Origin: Salvia splendens
Taxonomy: Eukaryota > Streptophyta > Magnoliopsida > Lamiales > Lamiaceae
Direction: 5' to 3'
DNA: 64,000 nucleotides
Assembly: GCF_004379255.2 (NCBI RefSeq)
Contig: NC_056034.1
Span: 560,501 to 624,500 of the forward strand
In this document: positions 1 through 16,029 of the stretch, one piece after another
Position numbering within the stretch: the first letter of the stretch is position 1
How the letters are laid out: every line of letters begins with the position of its first letter
Program-made: the position numbers and the translations under genes
The notes under the pieces: generated by a model
The model's database searches: none
What the model was told of the DNA's origin: nothing
The model's input: the letters and a program-made list of their open reading frames with translations, nothing else

Positions 1-160
1 GCCCGGATCACCCGGAGCATCACCGTCGTGCGCCGTGATGCTCTACGTAACCTAAACCTAAATGTCGACGTCGGATCACCGTCGACACCTTCCTCCGCCA
101 CCAGCTCCACCTCTAGCTCTCCGTTCTCACGTAAGACCCCGAGCCTTTTTTTTATTCAAC
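1..160. other. Unidentified coding-like segment at window edge
   Basis: This short stretch is GC-richer than the AT-rich DNA after it. The plus frame is open from the window edge and encodes a Ser/Thr/Pro-rich peptide, followed by a GTAAGA that would serve as a splice donor near position 136. It could be the end of an exon of a truncated gene or a transposon fragment. I recognise no domain, and the upstream part is outside the window. Confidence 0.2.
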
Positions 161-1504
161 ACCTCTTTATAGCCAAAAGAAGTGACTCGCTTATAGTAGG
201 ACTAAGGGAGTATTAAACAAGTATATATTTCTAAATTTTACCAAAGCAACAATTTGAAATATTGATATATTTTGGGGTGCTTTTAGCAAATTCTCCAGGA
301 GGGAATTTTAAGAAATGGTTGAGGAGGAAACCGACAACGGGTGGAGGAGGGTTGCACAATTCCGACCATGAGAGTAAGAATTTTCATGATTGGTTTGTAG
401 CCCTCCAATTATTCTTTAATTGTATCATTAATTAGTTCTTCAAGATTTGATTATCACACATTTTACAAGTCATATAACTAATCTAAGATTCATCTTCTTT
501 CTTAACAGGATTCTGATCGTAAATTCTTTGGATCGCTGAGTTTATTTCAAAGAGGAAGTGATGAATTTGTTCAAAAAAATTATATATATGTATGTATGCA
601 AATAAGTTAACCTTTTTGGGTAAGTTTTGCATGTAAAAATTAAACCAGATGATGGAGAAAATGTAAAGGAAAGAAAAAATCATCTGTTTAGGATCTCTAA
701 GTAATGCTTCTGAGAAGAGTAGAGAGAGGGAAAGTCGAGTTATTATTTTATTCCTCATTTATGGGGATTTTCTTTTTCTTTTGGATATATTTTGTCATTT
801 TAATTGACAATTAGGGATTTTCTTTTATATACTATTGTTTGGGGGGATTTGATTCATGTACATAAGGTTTTTTTTTGGGTTGTAAATATGTTATTTTTGT
901 ATTTGAACTTCTCTCATGAAGCAGTATACCTGTTTGTCTCTTTAATAATTGGCCATAGAAATTTTACAATGTTATTATTGTTAGCTATGTATGTTGGATT
1001 TACTAGATCAATTTAAAATAACTTTAACTTTAACTACTCATGCAAATAATGAATCCCCATATCTTGTTCCTAAAGATGACTTTCGGTGTCAGAAAAGATA
1101 ATAGTAAGATACAATGGCAGAGTTCAGTTCATTAGACAAGATAATAGTGAAATACAATACGAAATAAACCAGAATAAGAGAGTAACTGAGATACAATGGT
1201 AGAGTTCGGTTCATTATATTTTAGTAAAGCATCAAAATTCCAAGGCAAGTGCAAACACTGGTTTTAAGAAAGAATGCTTCTTAGCTACCAAAATCACATT
1301 AATGTTCCACAAATTGGAACTGTTTAGTTGTTATAATATACAAAAATAGAATATTTTGAAACTAGATATGATAACTAAGTCTCCATAGATGCCATTAGAA
1401 TCCATGAGCATATAAAGCATCATACTCACTCATTTACCACTCATATCAGTCATGCTAGCGCCGTTGAAGCCAATCCGAGCAAATTTACAGTCTACTGAAA
1501 AACA
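161..1504. other. Intergenic, 3' side of the CIP7-like gene
   Basis: AT-rich sequence without a supportable gene; open frames here are short and low-complexity. The part from about 1000 to 1504 probably contains the 3' UTR of the minus-strand CIP7-like gene. An imperfect short duplication (AGATACAATGG...GAGTTC followed by GTTCATTA) is seen near 1110-1215. Confidence 0.5.
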
Positions 1505-6593
<5,089 letters not shown>

Positions 6594-7300
6594 ACTAGGA
6601 AACGATATTATCTTCACCGTCTTACACCGTATATGTACACTTCCATCCCCTAAGACCTATGAACATCAGAACATGAAAATCCTCTCCATTCCACATACAC
6701 AATTAATAGAAATTCCAAAACCAAAACCACACAAAATCAGATTCAAGTATATCCAACACCAGAAAAAGGTAAAGCACAAATGCCAACCAAATTCCATCAC
6801 TGAAACTGCACAATCGCACAAAATCTACAAAATCAGCCACAATGCGCTTCAAATTGAGCTAAAAATCAATCAGAAAATAAACATAAAAATCAATTATGCC
6901 TCAGATCTGATTTTCCCCAAACAAAATTCAAATGCCACACATCAACTTGAGCTAGGAATCGTCGCAACAGCTAAGTTATCAGCTCAATCCAAACCAATGC
7001 AGAAACATTTCAACACTAATCAAACAACTACTTAAACAACACACCAAATTTTATTAATCCAAACTAAAGCGATCGAGGAATCATAAACTGACCTCAGCGA
7101 TGCCAGCGCGAAGATCTTCAACACTGGAACGCGATCGTCGGATTCAAGTTCATTCAACAATAAATCTCCAACGAAATTCAATCAAAATGCTCGAATTCAC
7201 CTCGAATTTGTAGGATTTGCCGCCATACTACAAATGCACACACTTGGTTCTACCTGAGCTTCTCTTTTCTTCTCTTCTCTCTCTGAAGATGGATAGAATT
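6594..7300 (-). promoter_or_regulatory. 5' UTR with intron and two short uORFs of the CIP7-like gene
   Basis: A leader exon lies at about 7093-7290, with a donor (GAG|GTCAGT) at 7093. A 5' UTR intron runs to an acceptor at about 6657 or 6598. The leader carries an ATG at 7226 with a 9-codon frame that stops at 7197. If the distal acceptor is used, a second ATG at 6646 opens a 10-codon frame that stops at 6614. Both stop before the main ATG at 6593 and could dampen translation. A CT/GA-rich tract sits near 7255-7285. Confidence 0.5.
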
Positions 7301-9401
7301 ATTATGTGTGTATTTACAGCTAAGTGTAGGTATGGAGAGAGAAGGTGGGGGAGCGGAGGATGGAGGATGGAGTGGTGGTGCCTTGATGCTGTAATTGTTT
7401 GTGCGTTCAGACAAATAATGAATCCTCTTTCTCTCTCTCTCTGTCCTCTTTTTGAGTGTGGTTCGTTTTCACTTTACTTGTCTGTTGTATGTTTGAAATC
7501 GTTAAGTGAAGGATTAATGAAAAGACAAAAAAGTCTATTGTGGTGGAATTCTTAGCTTGCTTATTCTAGGCCTCAATTTACGAAATTATCCTCCTTAATT
7601 GATTTTTTTTAGATTAATAATTATTAAAATTATGAAATTTAATTATCATTTTATAAGGTTTAAGGAAAAAACTTAATTTATTTATATATTTATAGTTTCT
7701 TTGTTTTAAAACAATGTCTTTTAGTTGACCGTGTCGTTACATTAATACACATTTATATCATTATTTATAGATATCACTAAAATTTTATATGTGTACACAA
7801 ATTTAGCATTAGAATCGCCTAAAAGAAAATCTTGGGATGATTGAGAATTTTAAAAATTATATTATTTGTCATTCAAGTTTTTGAAAATAAAAAATAATCT
7901 AGAATTAAACTAAACTTGTGATTTTATAAACAAATAGCCGTTTAGTTTTGGCAATGGTGCCATTTCATTAAAATAATTATTTTTCCTATTCCTTTATTTC
8001 CTTTAATAGACGAAATTGGTATTATATGGAGTATTCAAATTTGAAAAGTTCAAATCTCAATTAATATTTTTTGCGGGGTTTTAAGCACCGTTTATTGTTA
8101 CTAGTAATCGTTAGGCTTATAAGGCAATGTTTAATTTCAATCAATTATATCTATTTATTGTCATGGTTAGAAGAACATGAGAGTGAATAAATGGAATTAA
8201 GTTAAAGACGTGTAGAGAATAATACAGTTGTCATATTAGACATTTTTGGGCAAACCATGGAATAGTTAATAAAAAAATAAAATAAGTATATTTTGCAAAA
8301 AAATCACTTGGATGATTTGATTAATTTTGCGAGTGTTAGCTTAATTTTTTTTTGTCATAAATCAGTAGTATTAATTTAAACCGATCATGATAATATATAT
8401 ATAAAAACTAGAAATTCCAAATCCACCATTGCAATTGGTAAAACCTAACATGGTGATAGATGACAATAGCAACCAAATTGTTTTGCCTTTTCTTATTCCA
8501 AGCCAAACCAACTCTTGTGATACACATGGAAAATGACAATCAACATTCCTTTGCCTTGATCTTCTTTTTTTGTTCATATTTTCCAAACCTTTCTTAGCCC
8601 CACACCCTCTCCATTCATTGTTCACCACATGAATTATGAGTAGCTCTTGGAAAATCCATATTTCACATGCATTTGACATTATGAAATTATTATGTACTAG
8701 TACTACTTTTTTTATTTTTCATTTTATAGATAAAAATAAAGCTTACATTATAATTCAAAGATGGCCCATCATCTGAATGCTTGTGCTGTATTTTTTGACT
8801 TGTTCAAGTTTCTCAAGCATATAACTTTATTGGTAAAGCCTTTCATAGGAAGGGAGCATTCTAAAATTAATTTACAATTCTATTTTATTACTCCACATTG
8901 TACTAACAATCTATAACCATCTAGTTTTATAGTACACAAGAGAACTAAACAAAGTATTCATAATAAAATTATAAAAGTAAAACTACTAAAAAAGAATAAT
9001 TCAGTAAAAAATCACTATAGCTCATGGGCCCAAATGAAAGAGTCAATATATTGCCAATCAGTCTTACAATATGGGCTGCAATCAGGCCCATTAAATACCC
9101 TCTTGTATACTATAATCACAAATTTGGACTTTATATCTTGCCTTAATAATGGAAATTTCATAATTCACTCATACAAAAAGACTATTGTGAGAATGTCAAC
9201 AACCTAAAGACTTGATCAAAGTTAGGGGCACATCCAAAATTTGATAATGGGCTGAAGCAAAATCATGTTCGAATAAAGCAATCAAGAGGATATCAATGCA
9301 TTAATCTAGTAGAGATAAAAATGGAGCAAAGAAAATTTACCTTCATGAATTTAATTTTTTTTCCATTTTCCAGCTTTAAAGAATTCATCGGAACGAGGGA
9401 A
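7301..9401. other. AT-rich intergenic region
   Basis: This 2.1 kb stretch has no convincing gene on either strand. It contains the distal CIP7-like promoter, with a CT-rich run at 7427-7450, and long A/T-rich tracts. No transposon ends were found that I can define. Confidence 0.5.
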
Positions 9402-9478
9402 GAAGATGGAGGGCCAGAGCACGTGCTGGATTTTCACAGGATATGAAAATCAGGCACGTGCCCTGCTTCTCCATCTTC
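9402..9478 (-). ncRNA. MIR164: MIR164 precursor hairpin
   Basis: The segment folds into a near-perfect hairpin of about 77 nt. Reading the minus strand, the 5' arm contains TGGAGAAGCAGGGCACGTGC followed by C (9473-9453). Its first 20 nt equal the conserved plant miR164 (family consensus ends in A, G or U). The 3' arm, GCACGTGCTCTGGCCC, then TCCATCTTC (minus strand, to 9402), pairs with it through a few mismatches and G:U pairs. The loop is about 25 nt including the TGATTTTC stem extension. The mature sequence sits on the 5' arm as is usual for miR164. Plant miR164 cleaves NAC transcripts of the CUC1/CUC2, NAC1 and ORE1 type, which control organ boundaries, lateral roots and senescence. The promoter would lie above 9480. 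Confidence 0.93.
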
Positions 9479-10332
9479 ATTCAACCACATTTCATCTCCT
9501 GCCGCACTTTTAGATTCATCCATGAAGAAATTCTTCTAGGCATCATCAAAACTTAGTCTATTCACTATTCTTGACTAATGAAATAATGTGACATTGTGAC
9601 ACGATTTTAACACACATATATAATATGCTGAAAAGCAGGGAATTTTCTATTGAGCTAAGCAATTTTTTAATCTTGAATATGCATTTATATACCACACACT
9701 CCACCAAGATTACCAGAAATTGTGCGATCAAATTTATTTTATTCTATGTATATTTGTAAAGTGGTTTTATGTCTTGAAAAAGTGGGAATTGGGAGTTTGG
9801 CTGCCAAAAAAAGAAGTGAAAATTATGATAAAAAATGATCAGTACCATCACAGGCTGGCCACCCATTGCCACTATATTGATCTAATCATATATTATGTGC
9901 TGTAAATGTAATGCAACCAATTAAAAGTGCAAAAAAAGTTGTTTAAATTGGCTGATCAAATTAGATCTGTTTTCAAGAAAATGGAGTGAGTTGGGTGAAC
10001 CACATTAGTTTCATAATTTTGAAGTGACTAATTGTAAATGCAAATAAGTTATCTAGGCCAAGAAGACATTAGTTCGGACACATGCTATTTCAGTCATGAG
10101 ATCATTGCTCTATCAACACCAAACAAGTTTGTGCTAATGAGATTGATTTGAATTTTTATGAACTAACTTTAAGTATTACTACGAATTAATCCCATTGCTT
10201 TACAGTTGCACCGAGGGCCAGTTCCTCGGGTTTGAGTCACGTTACTTGGATTGTGAGTTAATCTGGTGCGAGATAATGTTATCCAATTGTTCAGATTTTA
10301 GATTAACTTTTTTGCTCTTCATATGATTTACT
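9479..10332. other. Intergenic region upstream of MIR164
   Basis: No protein gene is supported. This is the expected promoter side of the minus-strand MIR164 transcript. The sequence is AT-rich and no other structure stands out. Confidence 0.4.
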
Positions 10333-10810
10333 TGTTGGGTTACAAACCCATCCTACATCGGGTGAGGGAGGGAAGTTGAAAGGTGTATATAATTCCTGTC
10401 CAACCCCAATTAGTATGAGGCCTTTTGGGAGTGACCCAAAAACAAATCCGTGCGAGCTTGACCCAAAGCGGACAATATCAAACTAATGTTGCAGTCGACG
10501 ATCCTAACAAGTGGTATCAGAGCCCAGGTGGCTATGGGTTGTGCCTGGATGAGCCCCGGTTAGGGTCGGGCCCTGAAGGACTCAAAGTTAGAGTCGGGCC
10601 CAGGATGACTCAGGGGCCAGGGCTGGAACGACCCATGTTGGTGTCGACTGCGTTCCCGATGTGGTCTCGGTTTGAGGGGAGGTTTGTTGGGTTATAAACC
10701 CATACCCCAATCAGTTTGAGGCCTTTTGGGAGTGACCCAAAAACAAATCCGTGCGGGCTTGACCCAAAGCGGACTATATCAAACTAATATTGCAGTCGAC
10801 GATCCTAACA
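10333..10810 (+). mobile_element. TRIM-type miniature LTR retrotransposon
   Basis: Two direct repeats begin TGTTGGGTTA and end GATCCTAACA: the left LTR at 10333-10509 (177 bp) and the right at 10685-10810 (126 bp, missing about 51 bp near its start). Directly after the left LTR is AGTGGTATCAGAGCC, which contains the initiator-methionine tRNA primer binding site. Before the right LTR is a purine-rich tract (GAGGGGAGG). The interior of about 175 bp codes for nothing. The LTR block with AAAGCGGACAATATC resembles terminal-repeat retrotransposons in miniature known from other dicots. The flanks TTACT and ATACT are an imperfect 5-bp duplication. Such elements depend on enzymes supplied by other retroelements. 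Confidence 0.85.
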
Positions 10811-11229
10811 ATACTTACATATCTTTAATTTTTTAATAAGTTTATATATTTATTGAAAATATAGGTTCCTTAAGAAGAAAGAAGTACACATGTTAATTTT
10901 TATCCAATTAGTTTACCAGGCTAGCCCAAATCCAAAAGATTAGGGTTGTGACCGAAATTTCTAATACAATAAAATTCCAGTCAGATTAGCTCAAAATCTG
11001 GGTAGGGATTACCCGAAACAAAATGAGAGGACCCAATTAATAACATATCTTGTATATATATCTCATTTCACACTGCCTACGACCCAACAAAACAGACACA
11101 ATATCAACGCAACACAGTCATACATCACTATTCCAGCCAAAAAAACACATGTAAAACGATCTAAAACTTTTATTCAGAACGTCATCACAACACAAGAACT
11201 ACATATAATTCTGCGATCAACGACATATT

Positions 11230-11661
11230 TCACACGGGAAGATAGCTCGGCGACCCGGGAATGTACTCAATCAACGTGCCCGACGACGACCGGATCCCGA
11301 CAATCGGGAACCTCAACACGCCCCCCGAGGGGTCCAAGCTGCACGAAGACGAAGCAAACGTGGCCTTAAGATGGCAAAACTCAGGGATGTTGAGCAATAT
11401 ATCTCTGGCGCCGAAGGTGAAGGTGTAGATTCCTAAACTACTTGTAGTGGTTGATCTGACCACTCTTTCGAATATCAAAATCCCACAAACAAACTCAACT
11501 TTTGTTTGTGGAATTACTGCATAAGTTCCTGCACTGGCTATGGAGGTGTTTGTGCAAGTCAAGACTCCTGCAAGAACCATATTTACTTCCACTGTTTGGG
11601 CAGGAGATTGTGTGAAAACTAGAGAGAGAAGAACAATGAGAAGAGGAGAGAGAAAGGCCAT
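11230..11661 (-). CDS. Phylloplanin-like (Ole e 1-like) secreted protein, copy 1
   Basis: Single-exon frame of 143 aa. I start at the ATG at 11661, because the triplet 12 bases upstream is GTG. A signal peptide covers about residues 1-22 (LLIVLLSLVFTQSPAQ). The mature part has the phylloplanin/Ole e 1-like pattern: AGVLTCTNTS, then VEFVCG, a beta-rich middle, and Cys residues at CHLK and SSSC before PSGGVLRFPIVG. Members of this family are small secreted proteins. Tobacco phylloplanin is released by trichomes and inhibits oomycete spores, but many relatives are uncharacterised. A TATA box (TATATAAA, minus, about 11694-11701) lies about 35 bp upstream. The gene is head-to-head with a paralogue at 12491. 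Confidence 0.8.
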   Translation of the reverse strand: MAFLSPLLIVLLSLVFTQSPAQTVEVNMVLAGVLTCTNTSIASAGTYAVIPQTKVEFVCGILIFERVVRSTTTSSLGIYTFTFGARDILLNIPEFCHLKATFASSSCSLDPSGGVLRFPIVGIRSSSGTLIEYIPGSPSYLPV

Positions 11662-11942
11662 TTTTGGATCCACTGTCGTTGAAGTTCATGCAAATTTATA
11701 TACAAAGGGGGTGAAATATGATTTTTATTGATGTATTACTAATTAATTTGGAGGGTTGATTGTGTATTTTTTATCTATGTTATGTTGATTTTTAATTAGT
11801 GTATACATAGGTGCTGCTGTTTTTGTACTTCGATTTAAATTTCTTGAACTTGTGCTAGCCATAGGAAATGCTAGGAGATGAGATGGGTGCTAGTGCAATT
11901 TTTTTAATTTTGTAGTCCTTAGCTAAGAGGCATAGACTAGAG

Positions 11943-12286
11943 GTGCCCAAGATTTATGGTTCCGGCGGTTACGGTTCGGAACCGTGAGATTTTATCCAAA
12001 CCGAAACCGTCGATTTTAGAATCGTGGTTGGGTTCTGGTTTGAAATTTTTTGAACCGGAACCGCGATAAACCATCGGAAAACCGTGAAACCGAGCCGGAA
12101 CCGAAAAAACCGCTGAAAACCGATGGTTTGGAACCGTGAAAAACTGTAAAAACCGCTGGTTCAGACCGAAACCGAAACCGGGCAGTTTTGGAACTGGAAC
12201 TGTGAAACACCCTCACGGTTCGGTTCAAGTTTGGCAATTTCCAAAACCAGAACCGACGTTTCCGGAACAGTGGGCACCTTTGGCAA
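11943..12286. mobile_element. Foldback MITE rich in AACCG repeats
   Basis: This 344-bp segment is flanked by identical 9-mers AGACTAGAG (11934-11942 and 12287-12295), which fit a target duplication. Near the ends are inverted GGTGCCCA motifs, and the body is filled with alternating GGTTC/GAACC and CGGTTT/AAACCG motifs that fold on themselves. There is no coding capacity. It is a non-autonomous DNA element, hAT-like by its subterminal repeats or Mutator-like by duplication length. It sits between the two phylloplanin-like genes. Confidence 0.7.
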
Positions 12287-12490
12287 AGACTAGAGTGAGC
12301 AAAATATAATCTTCATATTCAAAAATTACAACAGCCTGTGTTGCATGTTACAGAGTAGCAAAACCGTGCAAGTAAAGCAAAGGGCAAAAGGAAAATCACA
12401 CACTTTAAACTCTAAACAGACTGCAAAAATCCCACCCTCTTTCCCTATAAGTTTGCATGACAAAATGTTGAATCGAAAAAACGAGCGAAG

Positions 12491-12931
12491 ATGGCTTTTC
12501 CTTGGTCGTTTCTTCTCGTCACTCTCCTCTCGCTTGCACTCTCACAAGCTTCTTCTCAAGCACTGAACAGCAATGCCACTCTAGCAGGCATTGTCACTTG
12601 TATCAACGCTTCTATAGCGACTGTGAAGACGTACCCGTTGGTCCCGGACGCAAGGGTGGATGTTGTTTGTGGCGTCCTGTTTGTAGAGAAGGTGATCAAA
12701 ACGGCACATACAAATCTTGAGGGGGTTTACTCGTTCTCTTTCAACGCAGCTGATACGGCCTTGCTCAGCGTCCCGGAAATGTGTTACCTTAAAATCGCAA
12801 TGCCAGAAAACTCGTGCGTGTTTGATCCTTCCGGAGGTTTTGTGAAGCTTCCTATTGTTGTCGGCTTAAGATTGGGATTAGGCACGGTGACCTACTTTAT
12901 ACCGGGAGCCCCAAGCTACTCACGCCCGTAA
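12491..12931 (+). CDS. Phylloplanin-like (Ole e 1-like) secreted protein, copy 2
   Basis: Single-exon protein of 146 aa. The signal peptide is about residues 1-22 (SFLLVTLLSLALSQASSQ). The body aligns by eye with the divergent neighbour at 11230-11661: AGIVTCINAS, VDVVCGVLF, CYLK, SCVFDPSGG, LPIVVGLR, FIPGAPSYS. The shared Cys positions and C-terminal PGAPSY/PGSPSY show the two are paralogues from a local duplication. CCCTATAAG near 12442 is a likely TATA box, and the first ATG after it (12464) is in another frame and short. A small apoplastic or trichome-surface protein is inferred; its activity is not known. Confidence 0.8.
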   Translation: MAFPWSFLLVTLLSLALSQASSQALNSNATLAGIVTCINASIATVKTYPLVPDARVDVVCGVLFVEKVIKTAHTNLEGVYSFSFNAADTALLSVPEMCYLKIAMPENSCVFDPSGGFVKLPIVVGLRLGLGTVTYFIPGAPSYSRP

Positions 12932-13689
12932 ATACCATTTCGTTCTACGCTTATATGCACAGTTCACCTGAAATTAGAAAAAGAAAATCAGAATTCCACA
13001 CCCAACCCAACATACATTATGTACTAAAGCAATTGCAAGGTGTTACAAACATCAAATATTCATGACTCTAAGCTTAAAAGCCTACATGGAAAAAGAAAAG
13101 AAACAAGGAATTGGTTCCTTGAAGCTCTTTTGCATCTTGGGATATGATCATATGAGAAGCCTCTCTTGTTGTCTGCCCTAACTTTCTATCATTTAAAAAG
13201 TTAGCAAAAATCAGCTCTTCAACAATAGGTGGCAAGAAATTAAAGACTTGCAACATTTTATAAAAAATTGATGGAACCTAGATTGAATGAGCACTAAGAT
13301 CTACCAAGATAATATTTCATCAATTCTAAACAAACCTTTGGATCAATACCTCTAATATTGTCAATTTTTGGGAATTCATGAAATTTGTCCAGTCAACAAT
13401 TTGATCAACTAACCAATGGGAAATATATGATGAATGTATAAATATAAACAAGATGAAGAAATAGAGTGTACAACATAGTTGAAAAAGAAGAAACACAGAA
13501 AATGATCCTAGCTCACAAGTACTGAAATGCTTCTTGCTTGCTCTTACAGAAAACATAAGTATTAGAAAGAGGTTACAGTATTTAAGCAACACAAGATCAA
13601 ACTTTATTACAAGCTTACCAAAAAAAACTCATTTGTTTCACCTCGTCGTACTTTAGATAACCACCTCCTCATTCAAAATCAACTTCTTC
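12932..13689. other. Intergenic, no gene seen
   Basis: 3' flank of the phylloplanin-like gene followed by AT-rich sequence. Short open frames on the minus strand (about 13074-13256 and 13326-13592) have no recognisable domain. Confidence 0.4.
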
Positions 13690-14754
13690 ACTTCTTCGAG
13701 TGTTTGCAGACTCTTCATGATAACAATGTCCTTGAAGTATCTAATATGAGGTGCCGAAGTTGATGCAATTTCCAAATTACAAGATTATGAAAACACTGAA
13801 TAATCAATGAGTGTAGATTCCAAAGCAGATCAATCGATGCAGGAGGGATTTTGGAATTCCAAAGAATTCTAACCCAAAGGTACCGTGAGTTCACCAATTC
13901 AAACACATTGTCTAGCAAATAATCCCCACCCAAAGTACTTTTTTCACATGCATTGAATGTCCTCAACAATCTAAGATTGTGTGGTACTTGAACTTTTCCA
14001 TACATATCATCGTTGACCCAATATCCATGGATGTATGTCATCACATATTTTGGAACGAGCATGTGATAAATATCCCAAGACTTTATTTTTTAACAACCAT
14101 GCAGTTTTACGTGGAAAAACAACCCGGCGTTCGCTATTATTGGCTGAAGGGGCATCTCTTACGACATGATAAAATTTTTCCTTTTCAACTTCTTTCAAGC
14201 ACAAATCTCTCAACAAATCATGAATCTCCACCATCACGTTTTCCTTCACATGTGGAAGAAGAGGTCAATGAAGTCGAGGAGATATCTCTCTGCAGCTGAG
14301 CAACAGCTACAGCCTCCATGGCTTCTTTCTTGATCATATCCATTTCTTCTATTACTTCTTGTAGATCGTGATACAAGTCTTCTTCAATAGTTGCATTTGC
14401 ATCTAGGCATTGACATACACCTCGAAACAACTTGATGAAATTAACCATATTCCGATATATGAATTCGATGCATCTAGGCATTGTGTTTGGTCTCTGAATT
14501 CGAAGCACGATTTTGGATTCGATAGCATCCTCAGCTGCATAAACTGCATCAGCAATGCGACACTCCAAAGGATCAGCTTCATGGCCATCAACAGCAACGG
14601 GTGACATGTAAGCATCAAGAAATTCTTGCAAGAAGGTAACATTTTGAGTGAGAGATTCAACTTGTTTTTTGTTGATAGAAATCGGAGGTGAAGGGTGTTT
14701 CTCGATGGTTTCTATGATATGCATAAGAGAAACAAGAGCTCCATAAGCAGCCAT
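13690..14754 (-). pseudogene. R1-type CC-NLR pseudogene lacking NB-ARC
   Basis: The first 165 or so codons from ATG 14754 encode a clear Rx_N/R1-type N-terminal domain (MAAYGALVSLMHIIETIE, VESLTQNVTFLQEFLDAY, YHDLQEVIEEMDMIKKEA). Directly after SSTSLTSSS the similarity jumps, in another frame, to the end of NB-ARC and the winged-helix side (EIHDLLRDLCLKEVEKEKFY, at 14250-14160). Frame changes again give leucine-rich repeat-like text (LWNLHSLIIQ, WKLHQLRHLILDTS) down to about 13700. The P-loop, kinase-2, RNBS and GLPL motifs of the nucleotide-binding domain are all absent. The deletion plus at least two frameshifts make a working immune receptor impossible; a free CC-domain protein of 178 aa could still be translated. 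Confidence 0.85.
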
Positions 14755-15235
14755 GATAAACTCAGTCTATGAATGCACACACGGAATGTATGTGAGTTGA
14801 AAATGAGATACTAATATTCTTGTATTGTGACTCCACAGTTGAGAATTAAATATTTTTGTGACAGATAAGGATGAACAATAAAATATGGTGCAGTTGTCCG
14901 ATGCAGACTTTTTAATACACCTTGAATACTAAAACATTAATGCAACTATCTAGTAGGAGTACATCTTTTATATTCCACCTCCAATGTATATAGTGTGTCG
15001 TTTTATATATCATTTATTGATATGGGAATTTAATGTACCTAGCATATAATTGTGGATTAGTGTTACTTTAATCATATCTGCACATGATAATGTCAGAACC
15101 AAACTTGAAATTAAACACAAATCTATCAAGTTAAGACTTATGATGCTTGAATTGAATTGAAGCCTTTATTGTGGTTTTTTAAATAGTGTATATAGGTTTG
15201 GATTTTGATTATATCATTTTCACTTGATGAGTTAT

Positions 15236-15407
15236 TCATGACACAAAGAGGAGTCGAAGTTCTGGGATCTTAAGGATATGAATGACATAAAAATCTTGAT
15301 ATGGTCTTTGGTATACAATTAAAAAGATAAATAGCTGTACATTTTGGACTAATATGGTTTCTTTCTTGATTTCTTCGTTCACTTCCTGTAGATCGTGATA
15401 GAATACG
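15236..15407 (-). pseudogene. Fragment of a second R1-type NLR N-terminal domain
   Basis: The minus strand reads YHDLQEVNEEIKKE, close to YHDLQEVIEEMDMIKKE of the pseudogene at 14218-14754, then a less recognisable tail to a stop at 15236. Similarity starts abruptly near 15407, suggesting a breakpoint. It is probably a leftover of a tandem NLR copy. Confidence 0.5.
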
Positions 15408-15764
15408 ATGATGAAGGAGAAAGGAAGAATTTTGTTAGAAATGCGCGCTGCTCGTTCACGAGCATACAACAGGAGGAAAAGCGAAAAATGCAGAGGTCGA
15501 CGAGGTAAGTACACCTCTCTAGTTAAACAAACACAGATCAGATTTGAACATCATAGACAGAGATTATCATGTTCTTAGTCTCTGGTTCTGTTCATGTGAT
15601 TCGCTTCACTGGTACCATCAGGGCCTGCAAGAAATGATCGAAACAAGAACACGAGAAAGAAAGCTAGACGAGCTGATAAACACAGCAGCAAGAAGCTCAA
15701 TTTTATACTAGATTCAGAATCCGAACGCAGTAGGGAGTCGATGAATTCACCAGCAAGGTCATGA
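15408..15764 (+). CDS. Candidate two-exon small basic protein, unrecognised
   Basis: ATG at 15408 opens a frame to 15504, where GAG|GTAAGTAC is a strong donor. The acceptor CATCAG at 15621 continues the frame to TGA at 15762-15764. The product is 79 aa, very basic (MRAARSRAYNRRKSEK, KKARRADKHSSKK) and ends SESERSRESMNSPARS. I recognise no family. A TAG lies just upstream in frame, and the 5' part begins exactly where the antisense NLR fragment ends, so this may be the 3' portion of another gene joined at a rearrangement. Expression is unproven. Confidence 0.3.
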
Positions 15765-16029
15765 AAAAGCAGCAGAAGAATTTCGATACTTTGGTGTCAT
15801 TTTAAGTATATTTTCATGATTAAGCTTCAAACTAGTGAAAGAATTCAAATTCACGTTTTGTCACCTGTAATTTGATTCTATCTTTTTGTTGAAATAGAAA
15901 GTTAGAAACAGTTATGCATATGATAAGGATGCAAAAGCATGAGAAATTCTCCAACAAAATCCATTTCCAAATATGAAATAAAAAACTGACATAAGCCATA
16001 AAGCATTACATTAAGTTCACCAGCAATAC

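Noticed and set aside
10425..10697. 90-codon plus-strand frame
   Set aside because: It spans the TRIM LTR, primer site and interior, so it is a chance frame in a noncoding element.
11662..11673. Upstream in-frame start for the first phylloplanin-like protein
   Set aside because: The codon at 11673-11671 is GTG; the first ATG at 11661 directly precedes a good signal peptide.
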